A stretch of DNA of 64,000 nucleotides from the NCBI GenBank assembly GCA_035524495.1, contig DATKOR010000045.1, positions 1 through 64,000 of the forward strand, in the 5' to 3' direction. Positions 41,858 through 49,204 of this stretch are shown piece after piece. Within the stretch, counting starts at the first letter, position 1; each line of letters opens with the position of its first letter. A program made the translations under genes and the position numbers. This DNA is from CAIKZZ01 sp035524495. Lineage in GTDB: Bacteria; Pseudomonadota; Gammaproteobacteria; Steroidobacterales; Steroidobacteraceae. The notes under the pieces were generated by a model. The model was not told where the DNA came from, made no database searches, and was given only the letters and a program-made list of their open reading frames with translations.

Positions 41858-42310
41858 ATGCTTGCCCGTGATCTCTTCCCAGTAAAGGCCTTCGAAGGCT
41901 ATTTCGATCGGTTTGAACCGTTCTTCAGCGGCGATTTCATGCCACGCATCGCATGGCCGCGGAAGCTCGACATTACGGCCGAATGGCGTCCGAGTGCCGA
42001 CATCATCGAGAAGAAGGACGAATACCTCGTCAAGGCGGAGCTGCCTGAAGTCAAGAAGGAAGACGTCAAGATCGACGTCGTCGATGGTCTTTTGAAGCTG
42101 CGCGGCGAGCGCAAGCTGGAAGTCGACGAGAAGAAGGACACCGTGCATCGCGTCGAGACGTTCTATGGCAAGTTCGTACGTACCTTTGAGCTGCCCGAGA
42201 ACGTAGACGTCACGAAGATCCGTGCCGAGTGTGCGGATGGCGTGCTGACGGTCCACATTCCGAAAGTGGTTGCGGCAATGCCGAAGCCGATCGAGATCGC
42301 GGTCCAGTAA
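41858..42310 (+). CDS. Hsp20 small heat-shock protein
   Basis: The product has 150 residues. An alpha-crystallin domain spans about 45-140, with PSADIIEKKDEYLVKAELPE, VDGLLKLRGERKLEVDEKKD and ADGVLTVHIPK. These ATP-independent chaperones hold unfolding proteins in large oligomers. GGAGGAAGGAGG right upstream of the ATG at 41858 is a very strong ribosome site. No obvious sigma-32 promoter was seen in the 175-bp gap. A GC hairpin follows the gene. Confidence 0.95.
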   Translation: MLARDLFPVKAFEGYFDRFEPFFSGDFMPRIAWPRKLDITAEWRPSADIIEKKDEYLVKAELPEVKKEDVKIDVVDGLLKLRGERKLEVDEKKDTVHRVETFYGKFVRTFELPENVDVTKIRAECADGVLTVHIPKVVAAMPKPIEIAVQ

Positions 42311-42336
42311 CGAACCCCGAATCGAGCGAGGTCTGA

Positions 42337-42371
42337 GCGGGGCGGGCGCCGACGGGGCCCGCCCCGCGCTT
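42337..42371 (+). terminator. Likely intrinsic terminator after the Hsp20 gene
   Basis: GCGGGGCGGGC (42337-42347) pairs with GCCCGCCCCGC (42357-42367) around a 9-base loop, then GCTTTAT. The T-run is short, but the 11-bp GC stem lies 27 bp after the stop. Confidence 0.6.
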
Positions 42372-42442
42372 TATGCGCGGTCCGCGCTCCAGCCGGATCA
42401 CGTAGAATCGAACCGAACAACGGGATATTCGCGGGGGCCGGC

Positions 42443-42691
42443 ATGTCCAGCGACGATATCAACGCCTTACTGAAGCGCCTGCACGAGGAACTCGCCCGGG
42501 CGACGACCCTGGACGCCGAGTCGCGCCGGCTGGTCGGCGTCGTGGTCGCCGACATCCAGAAGCTCGGCGGCGCCTCGCCCTCGACGCCCGGGGGAGCCGA
42601 GGCCCTGGCGGTGCGCTTCGAGGCCGACCATCCGGGGGTCGCTGCGGCGCTGCGCCAGCTCGGCGACCTGCTCGGCAAGGCCGGGATCTGA
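42443..42691 (+). CDS. DUF4404 family small protein
   Basis: The product has 82 residues and is mostly helical: DDINALLKRLHEELARAT, SRRLVGVVVADIQKLGG, then ADHPGVAAALRQLGDLLGKAGI. This matches DUF4404, a small cytoplasmic family of unknown function in Gammaproteobacteria. ATG 42443 follows GGGGGCCGGC. It ends 3 bp before the GNAT gene, so the two are probably cotranscribed. Confidence 0.82.
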   Translation: MSSDDINALLKRLHEELARATTLDAESRRLVGVVVADIQKLGGASPSTPGGAEALAVRFEADHPGVAAALRQLGDLLGKAGI

Positions 42692-42694
42692 CCG

Positions 42695-43204
42695 ATGGCG
42701 CCGGCCGCGGCCGCGCGCGCGGTCGACCTGCGTACCGCAACCGCGGCCGACGTCGAGTTCGTATTCGCGACCGAGCGCCTGCCCGGCTACGAGTGGCTGA
42801 CCGCGCGTTGGACGCGCGAGGAGCATCTCGCGGCGCTCGCGCGCGCCGATACGCGCTACCTCGTCGGCGGCTGGGCGGGCGAGCCCCTGCAGGGCTTCTC
42901 GATCCTGCAGCCGCTCGCCGACCCGCACGAAGGGGCCAAGCTCAAGCGGATCTGCGTGACGCAGCCGGGCGAAGGCTTCGGGGGGCCGTTCCTCGAAGCG
43001 ACGATCCGCTGGGTGTTCACGGCGACCGCGAACGATCGCCTGTGGCTCGACGTCTTCTGCCACAACGAGCGCGCCCGCCGGGCCTACCGGCGCGCGGGAA
43101 TGCGCGAGGACGGCCTGCTGAGGCAGGCCTACCGGATGCCCGACGGCAGCCGCGCCGACCGCATGATCATGTCGATCCTCAGTAGCGAATGGCGCGCCGC
43201 GTGA
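42695..43204 (+). CDS. GNAT-family N-acetyltransferase
   Basis: The product has 169 residues in the RimJ/RimL-like class of GNAT enzymes, which move acetyl from acetyl-CoA to amines or protein N-termini. LKRICVTQPGEGFGGPFLEA is the CoA-binding region, and LDVFCHNERARRAYRRAGM is the typical second signature. The substrate is not evident. The gene is 3 bp after DUF4404 and overlaps the deacetylase gene by 16 bp, so the three form one run. Confidence 0.9.
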   Translation: MAPAAAARAVDLRTATAADVEFVFATERLPGYEWLTARWTREEHLAALARADTRYLVGGWAGEPLQGFSILQPLADPHEGAKLKRICVTQPGEGFGGPFLEATIRWVFTATANDRLWLDVFCHNERARRAYRRAGMREDGLLRQAYRMPDGSRADRMIMSILSSEWRAA

Positions 43205-43938
43205 CTCGCGCGTGGCCGGGGGCTGCGCTCGCGCTCGCGGCGGGGCTCGCGCACGCGGCGCCCGAGACCCCGGTCGCGCCGGCCGCCGCCCCGGAAGGCG
43301 TCGTGACGCGGCTGCCGACCCGCGAGAAGGTCGTTGCGCTGACCTTCGACGCCTGCCAGGCGGGCGAGCGCATGCACCTCGACCACGGCATCACCGACTT
43401 CCTGGTGGGGCGGCGGATTCCGTTCACCGTGTTCATGGGTGGGCGCTTCGCCCGCGACAACGCGGATGAGGTGCGCGCGCTCGCGCGCAATGACTTCGTC
43501 TCGATCCAGAACCACTCGTGGAGCCACCCGGCCGACATGCGCCTCGTCGACGACGAGCGCGTACGGACGGAAGTGCGGCGTGCCGAGGCGATGCTGACGC
43601 AGGTGACCGGCCAGCGCCCGACGCTGTTCCGCTTTCCCGGCGGCAACGCCGACGAGCGCACCGTCGCACTGGTGCGCGCGCTCGGGTATCAGGTCGTGCA
43701 CTGGCGCTGGGCCGAGGGTGATCCGTCGCCGACCGTCGATGCCGAGCGGCTCGTTCAGCAGACGCTCTCGCGCACGCGCCCCGGCGACATCCTGATCTTC
43801 CACGTCAATGGTCGCGGCTGGCACACGGCCGAGGCCCTGCCGCGGATCGTCGAGGGTCTCGCGGCGCGCGGATATCGCTTCGTGACGGTCCCGCAGGGGC
43901 TGGCCGCGGCCGGTCAGACCTTGCCGCCGGTGCGGTAG
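43189..43938 (+). CDS. Exported polysaccharide deacetylase (NodB domain)
   Basis: The product has 249 residues with a signal peptide (GAALALAAGLAHAAPE). NodB motifs are ALTFDACQAG (motif 1, with TFDA in place of the common TFDD), IQNHSWSHP (metal His pair), LFRFPGGN and ILIFHVNGRGWHT. These enzymes remove acetyl groups from peptidoglycan or other glycans using a metal ion. The TFDAC variant is seen in a known subgroup, so activity is still likely. The start at 43189 lies inside the GNAT gene. Its 3' end overlaps a convergent gene by 25 bp. Confidence 0.9.
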   Translation: MARRVTRAWPGAALALAAGLAHAAPETPVAPAAAPEGVVTRLPTREKVVALTFDACQAGERMHLDHGITDFLVGRRIPFTVFMGGRFARDNADEVRALARNDFVSIQNHSWSHPADMRLVDDERVRTEVRRAEAMLTQVTGQRPTLFRFPGGNADERTVALVRALGYQVVHWRWAEGDPSPTVDAERLVQQTLSRTRPGDILIFHVNGRGWHTAEALPRIVEGLAARGYRFVTVPQGLAAAGQTLPPVR

Positions 43939-44390
43939 AGGTAGTTCTCGAGGTCGCGCATCTGCAGCGCGAGGCGCCGCTGCACCTTGTGCGCGGCGCG
44001 CATGATGGCGCGCATCACCTTGTAAACGACGCGCGGCTCGGTCTCGACGAGCGTCTCGAAGTCGCGGCGGTCGAGCACCAGCACCTCGGTCGCGCCGGAG
44101 GCGACCAGCGCCGCGTAGCGGGGCTCATCGTCCATGAACGACAGTTCGCCCACGAGATCGCCGGGCTCGAGCGTGTGCAGCAGCGAGCGGCCGTGCGGCG
44201 AATCCTTCAGCACGTCGATGCGGCCGTGGATCACGACGTGCAGGTGTCCGTCGCGCCGGCCCTCGGGGATCAGCACCTCGCCATCGCCGAGCGCCTTGAT
44301 GCGCACCAAGGCGCCGAGCACCTGCGTCTCGGCGGGCGTCAGTTCGGTCGCGAGCGGGCTCGCGCGCAGGGCGTCGATGATGCTGGTCAT
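43914..44390 (-). CDS. Cyclic-nucleotide-binding domain protein
   Basis: The product has 158 residues. A Crp-type beta-roll has GDGEVLIPEGRRDGHLHVVIHG and the phosphate-binding cassette-like GDLVGELSFMDDEPRYAALVA. After the roll come only helices (VVYKVMRAIMRAAHKVQRRL) and no DNA-binding wing, so it is not a Crp-type regulator. It may be a stand-alone sensor. The ATG at 44390 is used; longer in-frame extensions are Arg-rich and unlikely. It is convergent with the deacetylase gene. Confidence 0.87.
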   Translation of the reverse strand: MTSIIDALRASPLATELTPAETQVLGALVRIKALGDGEVLIPEGRRDGHLHVVIHGRIDVLKDSPHGRSLLHTLEPGDLVGELSFMDDEPRYAALVASGATEVLVLDRRDFETLVETEPRVVYKVMRAIMRAAHKVQRRLALQMRDLENYLYRTGGKV

Positions 44391-44473
44391 GGGCCGACTC
44401 CGGGGCCGCTGGGGACGGCTCACTATCGCCAATCCCAGCCCGGCGATCGTCCGGGGTTGCCGCAACGCCCGGG

Positions 44474-45406
44474 CTAAGGCGGGGCGGCGAGGAACCGCAG
44501 GTAGGCCCGTGCCGTGGCGCGCGGCCGCTCGATCATCGGCACGTGGCCGGTTGCCGCCATCAGGTCGACCTCGGCGCGTGCGATCCGCGCCTGCAGCGCC
44601 CCCGCTGCGGCGGGGTTCAGGATGCGGTCGTCCTGGCCCCAGACGACCAGCGTCGGCGCGCGGATCAGCGACAGGCGGTCCTCAAGCGTCGGTGACTCGA
44701 GGCCGATTTCGCGGAAGATGCGCGCATGCAGTGCGAGATCGCCGACCGCGCGCAGTGCCAGGGTGTGCCTGAGTGAGTAGGGCAGCGGCGGCGGACGGTG
44801 CATCACCGCATGGAGCAGCGCACCGTAGTCCTCGACCCGATGGAGGAGGAGCGGCAGTTCGCCGGTCGCGAGGTAGTGCTTGATGACCGCGGTCTCGTGC
44901 GCAAGCGCGGTGCCCGCGGCATCGAGCAGCCAGAGGCTCCGTACCGCGTCGGGGTAGGTTGCGGCGTACTGCGCGGCGATGAAGCCGCCCATCGAGTTGC
45001 CGCCGAGGTGCACTGCGTCAAGCCCGAGCCCGACGATGAAGGCCCGCAGCCGCTCGACCTGCGCATCGATGTGGTAGCTGGCCGTCGGGTCGCGGCCGGC
45101 GTCACCGAAACCCGGCAGGTCCGGAATGATCAGCCGCAGATGCGAACCGAGGTGCGCGGCGAGGCGCGTGAAGTTGTCCTTGTCGCCGCCAAAGCCGTGC
45201 ACGAGCACGAGCGGCTCGCCGCGCCCGCCGTCGAGATAGGGCATCTCGAATCCCGCGACGCGGGCGCGCCGCAGCGACAGCCCGGCGCGCCGCCGCTCGA
45301 GCGCGAGCCAGCCGCGGGCGGCAACCGCCGGCGCCAGCCGGTCCACGATGACGATCGCGGCTGCGACGCCAGCGAGCCCGACCGCGATGGCGACGATGGT
45401 CGGCAT
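44474..45406 (-). CDS. Alpha/beta-fold hydrolase
   Basis: The product has 310 residues. An N-terminal membrane helix (VAIAVGLAGVAAAIVIVDRL) anchors an alpha/beta hydrolase. The oxyanion region is VLVHGFGGDKDNF, the nucleophile elbow is GGNSMGGF (Ser), an acid residue is in WGQDDRI, and the late His is in GHVPMIER. It is an esterase or lipase-like enzyme of unknown substrate. Its ATG overlaps the stop of the monooxygenase gene by one base, so the two are coupled. A Baeyer-Villiger enzyme followed by an esterase would turn a ketone into an ester and then cleave it. Confidence 0.9.
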   Translation of the reverse strand: MPTIVAIAVGLAGVAAAIVIVDRLAPAVAARGWLALERRRAGLSLRRARVAGFEMPYLDGGRGEPLVLVHGFGGDKDNFTRLAAHLGSHLRLIIPDLPGFGDAGRDPTASYHIDAQVERLRAFIVGLGLDAVHLGGNSMGGFIAAQYAATYPDAVRSLWLLDAAGTALAHETAVIKHYLATGELPLLLHRVEDYGALLHAVMHRPPPLPYSLRHTLALRAVGDLALHARIFREIGLESPTLEDRLSLIRAPTLVVWGQDDRILNPAAAGALQARIARAEVDLMAATGHVPMIERPRATARAYLRFLAAPP

Positions 45407-46950
45407 CAGCGCGCATCCTCGCCGGCGAGCGCGGCACGGCCAGGCGCGCTCGCCGGCCCTTGCTCGAAGTCATAGTCATCGAACCGCGGACGCCTGAGCT
45501 CGAGCACGTAGCGGGTGATGTAGCCGGGATAGGCCGCGAACACCTTGCCGGACGCATTCTTGTACCAGCTCGAGCAGGCGGGCGAGGCCCAGACGGTCGC
45601 CGCCATCCGCCGCTGCAGCTCGACGTTGTGTCGCGCCATGACCTCGGCCCGCACCTCGAGCGACTGCGCCCGGCGTCGCTCGGTCTCGCGTATGCAGGCG
45701 AGCGTGTAGCGCGCCTGCGCCTCGATCGGAATCAGCACCGAGATGTGGCCGGTGCCGGTATTGGGGCCGAGCAGCAGGAACAGGTTGGGGAAGCCCGCGA
45801 CCGTCACGCCGTGGTACGCCTCGGGCCCTTCGCGCCAGGCCGCGGCGAGCGTGCGGCCGCCACGGCCCGCGATCGGCAGTTTCGCGAGCGGATCGAGAGT
45901 CTCGAAGCCGGTCGCGCAGACGATTGCGTCGACCTCGTGGTGGCGGCCGTCCGCACCAGTGACGCCGCTCGCCGTGAAGCCCGCCGCGGCCTGCGCGACG
46001 AGCTCGACGTTCGGTCGCGTCAGTGCCGGGTAGAAGTCGCTCGCGACCAGGATGCGCTTGCAGCCCATCGGGTAGTCGGGCCTGAGCTTCGCGCGCAGCG
46101 CGGGATCCGCGACCTGCTTCTCGAGGTGCGTGCGCGCCATGTGCGTCAGCAGCCGGTACATCGGCCCGCGGCCCTTGAACGCCGCGAAGTTCGCCTCGAA
46201 CCGCCAGTAGAGCCAGCCGCGGTAGGCGCGCGCGATCAGCCGGTTGCGGAACAGCCGCTTCGCGAGCGCGCCGAACGGATGGTCCGGGCGCGCGACGATC
46301 CAGGAGGGCGAGCGCTGGAACACCGTCAGCTTCGCGGCACGCGCGGCGAGCGGCGGCACGACCTGCACGGCGCTCGCGGCACTGCCGATCACCGCGACGC
46401 GCTTGCCCCCGAAGTCGTAGGCGTGGTCCCAGCGCGCGGTGTGCATGACCGTGCCGCGGAACGCCTCGACCCCGGGCGGCAGCCGCGGGTGGTTCAGCGG
46501 GCCGAGGCTGAGCACGAAGTGGCGCGGCCGGTAGCTGCGGCCGGTCGAGGTCTTCAGCTGCCAGCGGCCGGCGCGCTCATCGAACGCGGCGCTCGTGACG
46601 GTCGTTGCCAGCTCGATGTGCGGGCCGATCGCGTAGCGGCGCACGCAGTGCTCGACGTAGGCCTGGATCTCGGCGCTCGGCGCGAACGCCCGCGTCCAGT
46701 CGGGCTTGAGTTCGAACGAGAAGCTGTAGAGGTGCGAGGGCACGTCGCACTGCGCGCCCGGATAGCTGTTGTCCCACCAGGTGCCGCCGACGCCTCGCGA
46801 CTGCTCGAGCACGACGAACGAGTCGAGACCGGCGCGTTTGAGCGTAATGGCCATCGCGATCCCGGACATGCCGGCACCGACGATGACGATCTCAGGATCT
46901 GCGCCGTCGCGGCGGCGCAAGGCGCCGGACGAGGCGTCGCGTTCTGTCAT
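45406..46950 (-). CDS. Flavin-containing (Baeyer-Villiger-type) monooxygenase
   Basis: The product has 514 residues. FAD binding is shown by EIVIVGAGMSGIAMAI with SRGVGGTWWDNSYPGAQCD. The Baeyer-Villiger fingerprint FxGxxxHxxxW appears as FRGTVMHTARW. The NADPH motif is degenerate, VIGSAASAVQV. Such enzymes insert oxygen beside a ketone or oxidise heteroatoms; the substrate is unknown. It is coupled to an esterase-like gene downstream. The pair suggests breakdown of a cyclic or alkyl ketone such as a steroid or terpenoid, but nothing in the sequence names it. Confidence 0.92.
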   Translation of the reverse strand: MTERDASSGALRRRDGADPEIVIVGAGMSGIAMAITLKRAGLDSFVVLEQSRGVGGTWWDNSYPGAQCDVPSHLYSFSFELKPDWTRAFAPSAEIQAYVEHCVRRYAIGPHIELATTVTSAAFDERAGRWQLKTSTGRSYRPRHFVLSLGPLNHPRLPPGVEAFRGTVMHTARWDHAYDFGGKRVAVIGSAASAVQVVPPLAARAAKLTVFQRSPSWIVARPDHPFGALAKRLFRNRLIARAYRGWLYWRFEANFAAFKGRGPMYRLLTHMARTHLEKQVADPALRAKLRPDYPMGCKRILVASDFYPALTRPNVELVAQAAAGFTASGVTGADGRHHEVDAIVCATGFETLDPLAKLPIAGRGGRTLAAAWREGPEAYHGVTVAGFPNLFLLLGPNTGTGHISVLIPIEAQARYTLACIRETERRRAQSLEVRAEVMARHNVELQRRMAATVWASPACSSWYKNASGKVFAAYPGYITRYVLELRRPRFDDYDFEQGPASAPGRAALAGEDAR

Positions 46951-46992
46951 CGAGGGGCTCCGGATGCGACTCGGGCGCCGAGTATGACGCGC

Positions 46993-49077
46993 TTAGGCCT
47001 CGTGCGTCGCGGTCGCGTGCGGGTGGCCGGCGAACGGTCGGCCGGTCGCCGTCGAGCGCAGCACGGCCTCGGCCAGATAGTCGACCGAGCCACCCACTTG
47101 TGCACGCTTTTCGGTCAGCGTGGTCTCGACGTGCGGATCGATCGCGCCGGCGCGCAGCGCCGCGGCCAGCGCGAGCTCGCGCGACAGCCGTCGCGCGTGC
47201 TCGATCGCGGGCTCGGCGTCGGCGTAGTCGCGGGTGCCGGCCGGGTCGTGCACCCGGAACACCTTGAACGTCGGCTGGTTCACCAGCACCTCGACCGTCT
47301 GCGACACGACGCCCGCCACGGCGCCGACGGCGTTGCAGACCGCCGCGTGCTCCGGAATCGACAGAGGCGCGCCGAGGCGCCGCGCGACCTCCGGGTAGTA
47401 GGCGCCGACCGGCGCACCGATCGCGACGAGCGGCGTCGCGAGCGCGAGCGAAGCGCGCAGCAGGGCGGAGAACGGCCGGCCGCCGACGGCGTCGGCGACG
47501 AGGCGGTCGCCGAGCAGCCCCCAGTGGCCGCCGCGCGCCTCGAGCCCCGGATCGTGGGCGAGCGCAGTCGCGAGCACGATGCGGCCGGTGTCGGCGATCA
47601 CGTGCTCGAGCGTGCGCTCGCAGATCGCCTGCGCGCTCGCCGCGGACTTCGCGCCGCGCGCATTGCGCTCCTCGACCGCGAGCAGCCGGGCGCCGAGTTC
47701 CGCGGCCTCGACGCTCCAGCCGTGCTGGCGGCCGAGCACGTGCATCGCATCGCTCGGCGTGAACGAGGCGAGCGTGGCGAGCCCGGCGTCGGCGAGGCGG
47801 CGCAGCGCCTGCAGCCCGGCGGCGTTGCGCACCAGCACCGAGGCGCGCCGCGGCTCGGTGCCGAGCGCCTCGTATACGCGCCGCTCGAGGCTCGTCAGGT
47901 GCGCCGGCGCCTCGCGGCCCGGCGTCCGCAGCGCGAACTGCGTCGGGAAGTCCGGCAGCCGCTCGAGCGTCGCCAGCGCGCGCAGGTCCGCGAGCAGCTC
48001 GGGGACCTGGTGCGCGAGCAGGCTGAGCGGCATCGCCTTGCGCGGCCCGACACGCAGCACGAGGTCGCGGTCGAAGTGCACCTCGCTGTCGCCGCCGAGG
48101 CCGATCGTGCGCATGTCGACGGCCTCGACCATCGTCCGCCAGCCGCCGACCAGCGCGCCCTCGGCGTTGATGACCGGCCGCCCGCCGGTGACGACCGCGA
48201 CGTCGGTCGTCGTTCCGCCCATGTCGGACACGATGAAGTCGCTGAGGCCGGTCAGGAAACCCGCGCCGACGACGCTGGCCGCCGGCCCCGACAGGATCGT
48301 CTCCACCGGGTACTCGAGTGCGACGTCCGAGCGCATCAGCGAGCCGTCGCCCTTGACGATCATCAGCGGCGCATCGACCGACTCGGCCTCGAGCACGCGC
48401 GACAGCGCCTCGATCAGATGGCGGATCTGCGGTGTCAGGCGCGCATTAAGCGCCGCCGTCAGCGCGCGCCGCGGCGCATCGAGCTTGGAGCTGAGCTCGT
48501 GGGCGCAGGTGACGGGCTTCCTCGACAGCGCGCGGATCAGTTGCCGCGCGCGCAGCTCGTGGGCGGGGTTGCGCACCGAGAAGCGCGCCGCCACCGCGAA
48601 GCCCTCGACGCGCTCGCCGTGCTCGCGTACCGCGGCCTCGACGGCCACCTCATCGAGCGGCTCGAGCTCATCGCCGGTCGCGTCGTGGCCCCCCGGCACC
48701 TGAACGACGAAGCCGGCACCTTCGCGCCGCAGTCCCGAGCGCTCGAGCATCGGCTCGTCAAATCCGATCAGCAGCGAGCACACGGGGCTGAAGCGGTTCT
48801 CGACGACCGCGTTGGTGGCGAGCGTCGTCGACACCGACACGAGCGTCACGTCCTCGCGGCGCGCGCCGCCCGGCAGCGCCGCGAGCACCGCGCGGATCGC
48901 ACCGCCGATGCCGAGCGACAGGTCCCAGTGCGTCGTCAGCGACTTGGCGCTCGCGACGACGCGCCGGCCCCCGTCGAGCAGCACCGCGTCGGTGAAGGTG
49001 CCGCCCGTGTCGAGTCCGAGCCAGAGACCGTCGCCGCGGACCCGCTCGCCGCGGGACGCTGCGCCTTGCTGATCCAT
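46993..49077 (-). CDS. Hydantoinase/oxoprolinase A-type protein
   Basis: The product has 694 residues. It is an ASKHA-type ATPase: WLGLDTGGTFTDAVLLDGG at the N-terminus and FIVSDMGGTTTDVAVVTGG in the middle are the phosphate-binding motifs of HyuA, 5-oxoprolinase and acetone carboxylase beta. It would open a cyclic amide or carboxylate with ATP. The usual HyuB partner is not encoded next to it, so the substrate and partner are open. The ATG at 49077 follows a short gap. The long open frame on the opposite strand is a GC artefact. Confidence 0.9.
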   Translation of the reverse strand: MDQQGAASRGERVRGDGLWLGLDTGGTFTDAVLLDGGRRVVASAKSLTTHWDLSLGIGGAIRAVLAALPGGARREDVTLVSVSTTLATNAVVENRFSPVCSLLIGFDEPMLERSGLRREGAGFVVQVPGGHDATGDELEPLDEVAVEAAVREHGERVEGFAVAARFSVRNPAHELRARQLIRALSRKPVTCAHELSSKLDAPRRALTAALNARLTPQIRHLIEALSRVLEAESVDAPLMIVKGDGSLMRSDVALEYPVETILSGPAASVVGAGFLTGLSDFIVSDMGGTTTDVAVVTGGRPVINAEGALVGGWRTMVEAVDMRTIGLGGDSEVHFDRDLVLRVGPRKAMPLSLLAHQVPELLADLRALATLERLPDFPTQFALRTPGREAPAHLTSLERRVYEALGTEPRRASVLVRNAAGLQALRRLADAGLATLASFTPSDAMHVLGRQHGWSVEAAELGARLLAVEERNARGAKSAASAQAICERTLEHVIADTGRIVLATALAHDPGLEARGGHWGLLGDRLVADAVGGRPFSALLRASLALATPLVAIGAPVGAYYPEVARRLGAPLSIPEHAAVCNAVGAVAGVVSQTVEVLVNQPTFKVFRVHDPAGTRDYADAEPAIEHARRLSRELALAAALRAGAIDPHVETTLTEKRAQVGGSVDYLAEAVLRSTATGRPFAGHPHATATHEA

Positions 49078-49204
49078 GATGCCTGCCGGCCCCGCACGGG
49101 GCTAAAGGGTCGGTCGGGCGCGCGCCGGGCGGCCGGCCACGACCGGCGGCGAGGTTACCACAGGGATCTGGCGGTGCCGCGGCCCGCGCCGGCCGGCGCG
49201 ACCG

